Source: Branchiibius sp. NY16-3462-2 (GTDB taxonomy: Bacteria; Actinomycetota; Actinomycetes; Actinomycetales; Dermatophilaceae). From it: a stretch of DNA of 64,000 nucleotides. Below are positions 42,142 to 50,616 of this stretch, piece after piece. The translations under genes and the position numbers were made by a program. Numbering within the stretch: the stretch's first letter is position 1; each line of letters opens with the position of its first letter. Under the pieces are notes generated by a model that did no database searches, was not told where the DNA came from, and saw nothing but the letters and a program-made list of their open reading frames with translations. The stretch is from NCBI RefSeq assembly GCF_001594145.1, contig NZ_LVCF01000020.1, positions 1-64,000 on the forward strand, written 5' to 3'.

Positions 42142-42175
42142 AACGAAATTCTACTTGGTCAAGTCTGGTTAACCA
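42142..42175 (-). promoter_or_regulatory. Toxin-antitoxin promoter with two palindromes
   Basis: Minus-strand TAGAAT (42148-42153) is 6 bases before the ATG. TTGGTT 17 bases further is the -35. ACTTGgtCAAGT (42153-42164) and TGGTTAACCA (42166-42175) are palindromes overlying the spacer and -35, as for antitoxin operators. Confidence 0.75.
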
Positions 42176-42287
42176 ATGGCTCAGAAAGGTCCCTGCTCTT
42201 CGATGACTCCATAAGTCAGCCTGATGAAGACGACGAACCCCACACTGCCTCCGCCAGCGTCAGGTGCGTGGGTGGCGAGCGACCGGC

Positions 42288-45200
42288 TCAGCCGGCGAGG
42301 TGACCCCAGCGGGCCGACAACTCACTCCACGGGCCGACGTCCGCGAGGTTTCCGTCGACCAACACCACCACGCGGTCCGCCCGCTCCAACGCCGAACGCT
42401 TCGACGTCGAGCCCATGACCGTCATGTTGCGCGACCGCAGCGCGGTCCACAGCTCGATCTCCGTGGCCGCGTCCAACGCGCTGGAGACGTCGTCGGCCAG
42501 CAGCAACTCCGCGTCGGCCGCGAGCGCCCGGGCCAACGCGAGGCGCTGCACCTGACCACCTGATAGGCGTACGCCGCGGTGCCCGACCAGCGCCGAAGCG
42601 CCACCCGCGTCCGCCACGTCCCGCGACAGCCGGGCATCGTCGGCCGGTTGCTCGAAGTCGCGATCGAACCCGAGCCGCACGTTGTCATCGAAGGTCCCCG
42701 ACAGCACCCGCGGGATCTGCCCGACGTAGGCGACCTGCCCGGGCCGCAGGAACAGCTCGGCGTCCTGCACCTCGACACCGTTCCACTGGATCGAGCCGGT
42801 GTGCGGCAGCAAGCCGGCCAGCGACTTGAGCAACGAGGACTTCCCGGAGCCGACCTGACCCAGCAGCAGCACGAGTTCGCCGCGTTCCACCGTGAGGTTG
42901 ACCCCGGTGACGCCGATCGTGCCGTCGTCGTGCAGTGCCGTCACGTTACGAAGAGTCAACTCCTGCAGCGGAATTCGCTCCACCTCCGGCGCGGCAGGTG
43001 CCTCACCGGTGAGCAGATCCACTCCGGGCGGCAGGTCCATCAGGTCGACACCGCCGGCGAACCGGGACGTCGCCTTCTGCCACGCGCGAGTGCCCGGCGC
43101 CTCGGTGACGACCGAACCCGCCACCCGGCCGAACCAGTCGAACCCGTTGACGGCGTTCGCGACCAGGATCGCCGTGGCCAGACCCCACCACCCGGCGAGG
43201 TACGCGGCCCAGGCAGCAACGACGCCGAGTTGGACCATCAGGATCGGCACGCCGTCCAGCAACGCCTGGACGCGGTGCTCGAAGACGGCCGCTTCAACCC
43301 GGCCACCGTCGACCTTGCGCAGGTGCCGGTGGATCTGCGGGATCCGGCCTGCCAACTTGATGGTGCGGGCCGAGTCCAGTGCGGAGACCAGCGAGCGGCC
43401 GAACGATGCCCGTGCTGCGGAGGCACGCGCGGCCGAGCGACCAGCGACCGGACGACCCAGGGCTGATGCCAGTGCCGAGGCGACCATGACGATCAGCAGC
43501 ACGGCGCCTGCAACCCAGGTCCCGGCGAAGAGGGCGGTCACCAGGGCGATGGCTAGGCCGTTGACGAAGTCGACCCAGCGATCGGCGTACCGCGCATAAC
43601 GGTCGGCATCCATCGCCCGGGCCACCACCTCACCCGGCGGTGTCTTGGGAAGGCGGTGTTGCGCGGTCTGCCCCACGAGGACGGACATCCGCACGCGCAG
43701 CAGGATCTCGATCCACCAGCGCGGGTAGCGCTTGATCGCCGAGACCAGGGTGAAGACGCCGGTCAGCAGGCAGGCCACCAGCGCGACCAGCAGCCACGAC
43801 GGGGTGCCGCCCTGCTGCAGATCCTGGACGATGTTGCCCCAGATCCAGCCGGTACCGGCGCCGAGGCCACCGCAGATCGCGGAGATCAGGAACATCCCGA
43901 TCGCGATCAGACCCCATTCGGGGCGCACGACCAGAGCGTGCGCGATGCCCTTGGCCAGGGAGGGTCCCGAGCCGATCTCGGGCGCGGGCGGGGGCTCCGT
44001 CGTACGCCGAGTGGCCACCAATCCGCCCTCGTCGGCTGACCGTTCGGTCACCGGAGCGTCGACGGCGGCACTGGCCAGCACCAGATCACGCAACGGCCCC
44101 GGCTGCTGCGCCAGCTCGGCCCGTACACCTTGTTGGACCACGCGGCCACCATCGAGGACCGCGACCAGACGCGCGCGCTCTATCGTGCCCAGGCGGTGCG
44201 CGATGAGTACACCGGTGCGGCCCGCGATCAACCGGTCAGCCGCAGCAACGACTCGTGCTTCGGTGACGGGGTCCATCCGGGCGGTCGCTTCGTCAAGGAC
44301 GACGACCTGCACGTTGCGGACCAGCAGTCGTGCGAAGGCGACCAGCTGCTCCTCCCCCGCGGACAGCGCAGTGCCACCGGGTCCGAGCAGGGTGTCGAGC
44401 CCGTCGGACAGGCCCTCGACCCAATCGGTCAGGCCGAGCCGGTCGACGGCTTCCTGCACGCTGGAGCGGGGCAATTCGGTGAAGAGGGTGATGTTGTCGG
44501 CAAGGGTGCCGGCCAGGATCTCGGTGCGCTGCGTCACCACGCCCACGCTGGAGCGCAGCTGCTGCAGGTCGAGGTTGACGATGTCGACGCCACCGAGGAA
44601 GACCGTGCCGATCGGGGCTTCGACGGCCCGCGACAACAGGGAGGCGAGAGTGGACTTGCCCGAGCCGGTGCGGCCGACCAGCGCGATCGTGTCACCAGCC
44701 GGGACGTGCAGGTTGACGTCGCGCAGGCCGAACGACCCACTGCCGTAGCTGAAGTCGAGCCCCTGGACGTCGATCGACAGGCCACCCTCGGGCACGGGGA
44801 CGCCGCCGGAGGGCTCGGGAGCAACCGCCAGCATCTGCCGCAGCCGGATGACCGCGCCCAGGCCGGCCTGCAGATCGGGTAGGTGGTGGGCGGTCTGGTC
44901 GATCTGTGCGACGAAGGTCGTCGTCACCAGGAACAGCGTGACCAATTCACCCAGCGACAGGTGGTCGCTACTGACCAGGGCAACGCCGACGACACCGGTC
45001 AGGGCGAGGAATCCGTAGGCGATGATCCCCGTGCGCCGGATCAGCTTGCCCTCGATCGTGACCACCTTGAAGAAGCGGTCGTGAACCTTGGCCGACAGAC
45101 CCGCGAGGCGCCGGATCGCGAAGGACTGGCCGAGCGACGTACGCAGATCATCGGCCCCGGCGATGCCCTCCTCGAGGGCGGCGGCATGGTCGGTCCAGGC

Positions 45201-45788
45201 CATCTCCTCGATGACCTTGCCCTCAGCGATCTGACCCAACAGCGGCCGGATCGCCACGAATACCGCCGTGCCGACGATCGGGAAGAGGATCGCGGCCGGC
45301 CACCAGGTGAACCCCGCGACGATCCACATCGGCAGCAGCCCGAAGAGTGTGCGCATCAAACCCCACGACTCGCGCCGGGCCAGGTTGCCGACCTCGTGGG
45401 TGTCGTCGTCGACGCGGTCGAGGACCTCGCCGACGGCCTGCTCGTTCAGCGCGGACAGTGGCTGGTGCAGCGCGGCGTCCAGTAGGTCTTCGCGCAGTCG
45501 GCCCTCGGCCCGGTCGACGACCGCCGCCCAGGTGAATCGCCCTGCGGTGTCAAGGATTGCGCCACCGGCGACACAGATCGTGAGCAGCCAGACCAGTTTG
45601 GCAGTAGGGCTCGTGGCGAGGTGTCCGGCGACGACCGTGCCGAGCGTCTGACCGATGACAGCGATGGCGAGGAACACCAGCGCGGCGATCCCCCACGGGC
45701 TGCGAAGACGGCCCAGATCGACCCGACGCGAGGGGTCTGCGACGGGTTCGGGCGAGGTCGTGTGCGGGGGTGTGACAGTGACGGTCAT
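42288..45788 (-). CDS. Fused double ABC exporter (TMD-NBD-TMD-NBD)
   Basis: A 1166-residue full transporter in one chain. The first half has six-helix membrane region (about 30-310) and NBD1 (about 340-570) with Walker A GRTGSGKST, signature LSAGEEQL, Walker B QVVVLDEATARMD and H-loop LIAHRL. The second half has its membrane region about 635-895 and NBD2 with Walker A GQVGSGKSS, signature LSGGQVQRL, Walker B LLLADDVSSALD (the catalytic Glu is Asp) and no His in the H-loop position (STSKRSAL). This asymmetry resembles heterodimeric exporters with one active ATP site. The ATG at 45788 is chosen (MTVTVTPPHTTS). Substrate unknown. Confidence 0.93.
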   Translation of the reverse strand: MTVTVTPPHTTSPEPVADPSRRVDLGRLRSPWGIAALVFLAIAVIGQTLGTVVAGHLATSPTAKLVWLLTICVAGGAILDTAGRFTWAAVVDRAEGRLREDLLDAALHQPLSALNEQAVGEVLDRVDDDTHEVGNLARRESWGLMRTLFGLLPMWIVAGFTWWPAAILFPIVGTAVFVAIRPLLGQIAEGKVIEEMAWTDHAAALEEGIAGADDLRTSLGQSFAIRRLAGLSAKVHDRFFKVVTIEGKLIRRTGIIAYGFLALTGVVGVALVSSDHLSLGELVTLFLVTTTFVAQIDQTAHHLPDLQAGLGAVIRLRQMLAVAPEPSGGVPVPEGGLSIDVQGLDFSYGSGSFGLRDVNLHVPAGDTIALVGRTGSGKSTLASLLSRAVEAPIGTVFLGGVDIVNLDLQQLRSSVGVVTQRTEILAGTLADNITLFTELPRSSVQEAVDRLGLTDWVEGLSDGLDTLLGPGGTALSAGEEQLVAFARLLVRNVQVVVLDEATARMDPVTEARVVAAADRLIAGRTGVLIAHRLGTIERARLVAVLDGGRVVQQGVRAELAQQPGPLRDLVLASAAVDAPVTERSADEGGLVATRRTTEPPPAPEIGSGPSLAKGIAHALVVRPEWGLIAIGMFLISAICGGLGAGTGWIWGNIVQDLQQGGTPSWLLVALVACLLTGVFTLVSAIKRYPRWWIEILLRVRMSVLVGQTAQHRLPKTPPGEVVARAMDADRYARYADRWVDFVNGLAIALVTALFAGTWVAGAVLLIVMVASALASALGRPVAGRSAARASAARASFGRSLVSALDSARTIKLAGRIPQIHRHLRKVDGGRVEAAVFEHRVQALLDGVPILMVQLGVVAAWAAYLAGWWGLATAILVANAVNGFDWFGRVAGSVVTEAPGTRAWQKATSRFAGGVDLMDLPPGVDLLTGEAPAAPEVERIPLQELTLRNVTALHDDGTIGVTGVNLTVERGELVLLLGQVGSGKSSLLKSLAGLLPHTGSIQWNGVEVQDAELFLRPGQVAYVGQIPRVLSGTFDDNVRLGFDRDFEQPADDARLSRDVADAGGASALVGHRGVRLSGGQVQRLALARALAADAELLLADDVSSALDAATEIELWTALRSRNMTVMGSTSKRSALERADRVVVLVDGNLADVGPWSELSARWGHLAG

Positions 45789-45860
45789 GGCTTGCTCAAC
45801 GGTACGGCGAGCCACCGACAGTCAGCGAATCAATTTCCCGCTGACCACCGACCCCTGCCT

Positions 45861-45923
45861 CACCGCCCGCGGCTTTGGGACTCGTTACCTCACGCGATCG
45901 CGAATCGTGGGTCAACCCGTCCC
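45861..45923. repeat. Hairpin-type direct repeat, copy A
   Basis: 63-bp unit, 58 of 63 identical to the copy at 46591-46653, beginning caccgcccgcggctttggga. Its inner part can fold back. It covers the last four codons and stop of the nucleotidyltransferase gene. Confidence 0.8.
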
Positions 45924-46517
45924 GAGGTCGGCCCTCACCGCCGCAACGTCGAGTTCGACGACCGGCTGTGACTTCAACTGGCTGATAAACCCTCGATCAT
46001 CAGCCCCGAACTCAGCGGGGGTCAGGATCGTCGGATTCACATCCTGGTGCACGCGTCGGCTGGCCACTTCTGCAGCATCGCGCACGGCACCGACATCCGG
46101 TGCACCGATCACCATCAGATCCACATCCTCAGGGAGCGGTCCGGACTCACCGAAGTACCGTCGCGCCCAGGACCCATAAATGAACGCCCGCTCGATCCCC
46201 GAGACCGTTCCCAGTTCCTCCTCAATGACTGCTTTGGGTCCGACGGTCTTCACAAGCAGCGCCCGCAACTCGGCGAAGATCGGTGACTGCACGTTTGCCG
46301 ACACATAACGTCGACCGTGCCGTAAGTCGGAAATGACAAGTCCGGCCTCAGCCAGACGCTCCACCTCGCGCGCAATCGTCGGCTGCGAGCGCGACGATCT
46401 ACCAACCAGTTCCGGCACGCTGAACTCGCGATCAGGCTCGAGGTACGTCGCGCCCAGCACCTGCAGCTGAGCGTCACTGCGGAAGATCGGTACCAACATC
46501 GCCGAGCTTCTATTCAT
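45912..46517 (-). CDS. Winged-helix plus MNT-type nucleotidyltransferase protein
   Basis: About 201 residues from the chosen ATG at 46517 (alternatives 46526 and 46499; the frame is open to 46655). The N-terminal half is a winged helix-turn-helix like MarR/ArsR types (FSVPELVGRSSRSQPTIARE, LAEAGLVISDLRHGRRYV). The C-terminal half has the minimal nucleotidyltransferase motif GSWARR-x11-DVDL (about 117-137), with the metal-binding Asp pair. Such MNT proteins usually act as antitoxins to HEPN RNases by AMPylating them, but no HEPN gene lies beside it. The operator-like palindrome upstream suggests it controls itself. The last codons lie inside a repeat. Confidence 0.8.
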   Translation of the reverse strand: MNRSSAMLVPIFRSDAQLQVLGATYLEPDREFSVPELVGRSSRSQPTIAREVERLAEAGLVISDLRHGRRYVSANVQSPIFAELRALLVKTVGPKAVIEEELGTVSGIERAFIYGSWARRYFGESGPLPEDVDLMVIGAPDVGAVRDAAEVASRRVHQDVNPTILTPAEFGADDRGFISQLKSQPVVELDVAAVRADLGTG

Positions 46518-46531
46518 AATGTGCATTGTTC

Positions 46532-46548
46532 TATGCGCAAAGCGCATA
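46532..46548. promoter_or_regulatory. Operator-like palindrome before the MNT gene
   Basis: TATGCGC-TTT-GCGCATA (in minus orientation) is a perfect 7-bp inverted repeat centred just upstream of the start codons of the winged-helix gene. A binding site for its own product is the simplest reading. Confidence 0.6.
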
Positions 46549-46590
46549 ATGCAAGAGGATCTACCGTCGACAAAGCCGCCACCACCGCCC

Positions 46591-46653
46591 CACCGCCCGC
46601 GGCTTTGGGACTCGTTACCCCACCCGATTGCGAATCGTGGGACAACCGGTCCC
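46591..46653. repeat. Hairpin-type direct repeat, copy B
   Basis: Second copy of the 63-bp unit, 730 bp from copy A in the same orientation. Its inner part (GATTgcgAATC flanked by CCCAC and GTGGG, with TTTGGGAC and GTCCCAAA outside) can fold into a long hairpin. It lies between the nnr gene end and the MNT promoter. Confidence 0.8.
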
Positions 46654-46677
46654 AAACCCGACGATGAGGAGGGCCCC

Positions 46678-48120
46678 TCAGCGAGTCAGCAACCTGCCCA
46701 CTGTCCGACCGACCTGGTGGGCGATATCCAAAGCCCGGATCGGGCCGCCGGGATTCACGTCGTGGGCGGCGACCCCGTGCACCAACGCCGCGAGTGCACC
46801 AGCACCGAGCGGCGGCACCCCGGATGCCAGCAATGCCCCGCAGATACCCGCCAGCACGTCGCCGGATCCCGCGGTGGCCAGCCACGCCGGGCCGTCGGAC
46901 TGCGAGTGGATGCCCAGGCCCGTGGCGGTGGGCGGTACGACGATCGTCACCGAACCCTTCAACAGGACTGCCACGTCGAGTGCGTCCGCGATCTTGCGAG
47001 CAGCGGCGACCGGCGCGTCGGTGACCCAACTGTCGGGCAGGTCCTCATCGAGCACCCGCCGCCCGAGCCGCAGCAACTCCCCCGCGTGCGGGGTAATCAG
47101 GGTGTGCGCCTTCCGCGGCTCGATGAGCGCATCAAGGCCGCCCGCGTCCACCACAACCGGTAGGTCGGAAGCCAGCGCATCGCCGATGACGCGCTTCTGC
47201 TCCTCGGACGCGTCGTCCCAGTCCATCCCGGAGCCGATCAGCCACGCCTGGACCTTGCCCTCGCCGAACACCACCTCGGGCACAGCGGCCCGCAACAGGC
47301 CCGTGGGAGCCGGCGGACCGACGTACCGGACCATGCCGACCCCAACCGTCACGGCCGCGGTCACGCCGAGAATCGCTGCGCCCGTGTAGTGCTCGCCACC
47401 AGACACGACGCCGAGCACGCCGCGGGTGTACTTGTCGTCGTCCGGACCGGGCACCGGCCACAGGGCGGCGACGTCGGCAAACGTCAGTCGCGACACGGCA
47501 GGCGACGCGGGCGGCGTCAGCCCGATGTCGACGACGGTCAGCAGCCCGCAGGCGGCTTCGGTGGACGGCAGCAGGTGCACCGGCTTGGGCAGCGAGAACG
47601 TCACGGTCTCGTCGGCGTAGACGCAGTCCGACGCGACCTCGCCCGCCGGGTCGGCGCCGGAGGGCAGGTCCACCGCCAGCAGGTAAGCGTCGTCGCCGAT
47701 CGCGTCGACCAGTTTTGAGGTGCCGGGTGGCAGACCGGGGCGACCGCCGATGCCGGTCATACCGTCGATGACAAGGTCTGCTTCGTCGAGCGCGGACAGA
47801 GCGGTCGGCGAATCCGGTTCCAGCACAACGACTCCCGCGTCGTGCGCCGCCTGCAGTGCCGGCTCGTGGGCACCGGATCCGGTCAGGATCGCGACCACGT
47901 CGTAGTCGGGTGCGAGGAAGGAGGCGGCGAAGAGCGCGTCACCGCCGTTGCCACCCGGACCTGCGAGTACGACGACCGAGGACCCGCCCTGTTCCTCGAG
48001 TCGCGCAGCGGCCACTTCGGCGACCCCCTGCGACGCGCGTTGCATCAACTCACCGGTCGCAAGCTCCGGCATCGCGGCCTCAGCTGCCCGGACGTCCTTG
48101 ACCGAATACGCGTGAATCAC
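46678..48120 (-). CDS. Bifunctional NAD(P)H-hydrate epimerase/dehydratase
   Basis: A 480-residue repair enzyme (Nnr/YjeF). The N-terminal epimerase domain (about 1-205) has AGPGGNGGDALFAA and VDLPSGADPAGEVASDCVYADETVTF. The C-terminal ADP- or ATP-dependent dehydratase domain has the motif WLATAGSGDVLAGICGALLASG (about 420-440). It repairs hydrated NADH and NADPH. The GTG at 48120 overlaps the acpS stop, giving a glmS-acpS-nnr operon. The frame upstream (to 48237) overlaps acpS and is discarded. Confidence 0.94.
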   Translation of the reverse strand: MIHAYSVKDVRAAEAAMPELATGELMQRASQGVAEVAAARLEEQGGSSVVVLAGPGGNGGDALFAASFLAPDYDVVAILTGSGAHEPALQAAHDAGVVVLEPDSPTALSALDEADLVIDGMTGIGGRPGLPPGTSKLVDAIGDDAYLLAVDLPSGADPAGEVASDCVYADETVTFSLPKPVHLLPSTEAACGLLTVVDIGLTPPASPAVSRLTFADVAALWPVPGPDDDKYTRGVLGVVSGGEHYTGAAILGVTAAVTVGVGMVRYVGPPAPTGLLRAAVPEVVFGEGKVQAWLIGSGMDWDDASEEQKRVIGDALASDLPVVVDAGGLDALIEPRKAHTLITPHAGELLRLGRRVLDEDLPDSWVTDAPVAAARKIADALDVAVLLKGSVTIVVPPTATGLGIHSQSDGPAWLATAGSGDVLAGICGALLASGVPPLGAGALAALVHGVAAHDVNPGGPIRALDIAHQVGRTVGRLLTR

Positions 48121-48470
48121 GGGCCCTCCACAATCACGATGGCGGTGGCGATCCCGCCGTCGTGCGAGATCGACAGGTGCGCGGTGGTGGCACCCAAGGC
48201 AGTCATACGTGCCGCGACAGTTCCGGACAACTCCCACAAGGGTTGTCCGGACGGCGCGGTGACCACGACGGCGTCGTGCCAGGCGAGGTCGCCGGGAGCG
48301 CCGAGTGCTTTGGCGAGAGCCTCTTTCGCGGCGAAGCGGCCGGCCAACGAATGCATCGGCATGCTCCGCTCGGAGGCGACGAGCACGCGGTCGGCGAGGG
48401 CCGGCGTACGTTCAAGGGCCTCCGCGAAGCGGTTGACCGAGGTGACGTCGATGCCGACGCCGAGGATCAT
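48117..48470 (-). CDS. acpS: Holo-[acyl-carrier-protein] synthase
   Basis: A 117-residue phosphopantetheinyl transferase that activates acyl carrier proteins. ILGVGIDVTSVNRFAEAL contains the metal-binding Asp (about residue 8) and RFAAKEALAKAL contains the Glu (about 58). The length is normal for the AcpS type. It is 7 bp after glmS and overlaps nnr by 4 bp. Confidence 0.96.
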   Translation of the reverse strand: MILGVGIDVTSVNRFAEALERTPALADRVLVASERSMPMHSLAGRFAAKEALAKALGAPGDLAWHDAVVVTAPSGQPLWELSGTVAARMTALGATTAHLSISHDGGIATAIVIVEGP

Positions 48471-48477
48471 CGCAGCA

Positions 48478-50331
48478 TCACTCGACGGTCACCGATTTCG
48501 CCAGGTTGCGCGGCTGATCGACGTCCAGGCCCTTGGCCGTGGACAATTCGAGCGCAAACACCTGCAGCGGCAGCACCGTCAGCAGCGGTTGCAGCATCGG
48601 CGAAGTGTGCGGGACGCGGAAGACCTCGTCGGCGAACTCGTCCACCGAGGAGTCGCCTTCTTCGGCGATCACCAGCGTGCGGGCGCCGCGAGCGCGGATC
48701 TCCTGGATGTTGGAGACGACCTTGCCGTGCAGCCCGTGCGGAGTGTCCGGACCGGGCACGATCACGAAGACCGGCTGGCCGGGCTCGATCAGCGCGATGG
48801 GACCGTGCTTCAACTCGCCGGCGGCGAACCCCTCGGCGTGAATGTAGGCCAGTTCCTTCAGCTTGAGCGCGCCTTCCATGGCGATCGGGTAGCCGACGTG
48901 GCGGCCGAGGAAGAGCACCGAGCGGGTGTCGGCCATGAAGCGGGCGACCTCGCGGACGCGGGACACGTTGGACAAGACGTCAGCGATTTTGCTTGGTACG
49001 TCTTGCAATTCGGCGATGACCTGCTTGGCGTCGTCGGCGTAGGAGCCACCCTTGAGCTGCGCGAGGTACAACCCGAGGATGTAGCAGGCGGTGATCTGAC
49101 CGAGGAACGCCTTGGTGGAGGCAACCGCGATCTCCGGGCCCGCGTGCGTGTAGAGCACGGCGTCGGATTCCCGCGGGATGGTCGAACCGTGCGTGTTGCA
49201 GATCGACAGGGTCAGCGCGCCGAGATCGTGCGCGTGCTTGACCGCCATCAGGGTGTCCATCGTCTCGCCGGACTGGCTGATCGAGACGACCAGCGTCTTC
49301 TCGTCGGCGATCGGGTCGCAGTAGCGGAACTCGTGGGCAAGCGACACTTCCACCGGGATCCGCGCCCAGTGCTCGATCGCGTATTTGGCGACCATCCCGG
49401 CGTACGCCGCGGTGCCACACGCCACGATCGTCACCCGGTCGACGGCGGCGAGCTGCTCCTCGCTGATCCGCAGGTCGTCCAGTTGCAGATCGCCGGCGGC
49501 GTTGCTGCGGCCCAGGAGGGTGTCGGCGACCGCCTGCGGCTGGTCGAAGATCTCCTTCTCCATGTAGGTCGCGTAGCCGCCCTTCTCGGCGGCGGCGGCG
49601 TCCCAGTCGACGTGGAACGGTTTGCCCGTCGCGGGGGTACCGTCGAAGTTGATGACGGTGGCGCCCTCGGGGGTGATCGTGACGATCTGGTCCTGCTCGA
49701 GCTCGAGGGCCTCGCGGGTGTAGCCGATGAACGCGGCGACGTCCGAGCCGAGGAAGTTCTCGCCCTCGCCCAGGCCGACGACCAGCGGGGAGTTGCGGCG
49801 GGCGCCGACGACGACGTCGGGCTGGTCGGCGTGGACCGCGAGCAGCGTGAAGGCACCTTCCAGGCGGGCGACGGTTTTGCGCATCGCCTCGGTCAGGTCG
49901 CCGTCGTAGAGGGTGCCGAGCAGTTGCGCGACGACCTCGGTGTCGGTCTGGGACTGGAACACGATGCCCTGGGCCTGCAACTCGTCGCGCAGAACGGCGA
50001 AGTTCTCGATGATCCCGTTGTGGATCAGGGCGAGTTTGCCGTCGTCACCGCCGCGGTGCGGGTGGGCGTTGACGTCCGTCGGGCCCCCGTGGGTGGCCCA
50101 GCGGGTGTGGCCGATCGCCGTACGCGAATCAGCGAACGGCTGGGAGTCGATCTCACCGACCAGGTTGGCCAGCTTGCCCGCCTTCTTACGTACGTCGACC
50201 CGCTGGTCCGCGACGAGCGCCACCCCCGCGGAGTCATAGCCGCGATATTCCAGCCGCGCCAGGCCCTCCATGACCACATCGAGGGCCTTGGTGTTCTCGA
50301 TCGGCCCGACGTAGCCCACGATTCCGCACAT
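48478..50331 (-). CDS. glmS: Glutamine-fructose-6-phosphate aminotransferase
   Basis: A 617-residue enzyme making glucosamine-6-phosphate for peptidoglycan and mycothiol. The N-terminal Cys1 nucleophile (MCGIVGYVG) heads the glutaminase domain (about 1-240), with HTRWATHGG. Two SIS domains bind the sugar (TIVACGTAAYAGMVAKY and SISQSGETMDTLMAVK; LGRHVGYPIAMEGALKLKE). The C-terminus ends PRNLAKSVTVE, as in family members. The start at 50331 is fixed by the obligate N-terminal Cys; upstream codons to 50409 are rejected. Confidence 0.98.
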   Translation of the reverse strand: MCGIVGYVGPIENTKALDVVMEGLARLEYRGYDSAGVALVADQRVDVRKKAGKLANLVGEIDSQPFADSRTAIGHTRWATHGGPTDVNAHPHRGGDDGKLALIHNGIIENFAVLRDELQAQGIVFQSQTDTEVVAQLLGTLYDGDLTEAMRKTVARLEGAFTLLAVHADQPDVVVGARRNSPLVVGLGEGENFLGSDVAAFIGYTREALELEQDQIVTITPEGATVINFDGTPATGKPFHVDWDAAAAEKGGYATYMEKEIFDQPQAVADTLLGRSNAAGDLQLDDLRISEEQLAAVDRVTIVACGTAAYAGMVAKYAIEHWARIPVEVSLAHEFRYCDPIADEKTLVVSISQSGETMDTLMAVKHAHDLGALTLSICNTHGSTIPRESDAVLYTHAGPEIAVASTKAFLGQITACYILGLYLAQLKGGSYADDAKQVIAELQDVPSKIADVLSNVSRVREVARFMADTRSVLFLGRHVGYPIAMEGALKLKELAYIHAEGFAAGELKHGPIALIEPGQPVFVIVPGPDTPHGLHGKVVSNIQEIRARGARTLVIAEEGDSSVDEFADEVFRVPHTSPMLQPLLTVLPLQVFALELSTAKGLDVDQPRNLAKSVTVE

Positions 50332-50414
50332 GCCCCCAAGGGTAGGCGGTCGCCGGCCGTGCCTCGTGCGATGACACTCGACTGCCCCCGTCGCGCCGGG
50401 GCCACCCATGAATC

Positions 50415-50449
50415 CGTTGTCTTCATAAGGCCGCCTTATGAAGACAACG
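50415..50449. repeat. Perfect 35-bp palindrome between glmS and coaA
   Basis: The arms cgttgtcttcataaggc (50415-50431) and gccttatgaagacaacg (50433-50449) are perfect complements around a single C. A shorter relative occurs at 59447-59470. It is in the divergent gap between glmS and coaA; function could be regulation or a mobile palindromic repeat. Confidence 0.8.
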
Positions 50450-50603
50450 TAACCCCATCAGTTTGCGATGAGGCGAATGACCTTGGCCAGGTCTGCTGAG
50501 TGCCGGTCTCGGGCGATCTCGAGGTCCGGTGGCCTGACCGTATTCGTCGCCACCGACAGGTCAATTGCTTTGCGCCTTCGCGCACCGCAGGAGTGCTCGG
50601 CCG

Positions 50604-50616
50604 TAGGCTGGCCCGC
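50604..50616 (+). promoter_or_regulatory. Leaderless promoter of coaA
   Basis: TAGGCT (50604-50609) lies 7 bases before the GTG at 50617, where the pantothenate kinase begins. There is no ribosome site. The rest of the 285-bp gap (50332-50616) holds only the palindrome at 50415. Confidence 0.5.

Noticed and set aside
45912..46655. Full MNT-HEPN toxin-antitoxin operon
   Set aside because: No HEPN-type gene (R-x4-6-H) is found on either side.
47842..50499. An 885-codon open frame on the plus strand antisense to nnr, acpS and glmS
   Set aside because: It is a shadow of high-GC codon use; no ribosome site, the sequence is unlike any family, and the opposite genes are certain.
50332..50616. glmS ribozyme/riboswitch upstream of glmS
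   Set aside because: The palindrome does not match the ribozyme core, and this riboswitch is mainly a Firmicutes element.
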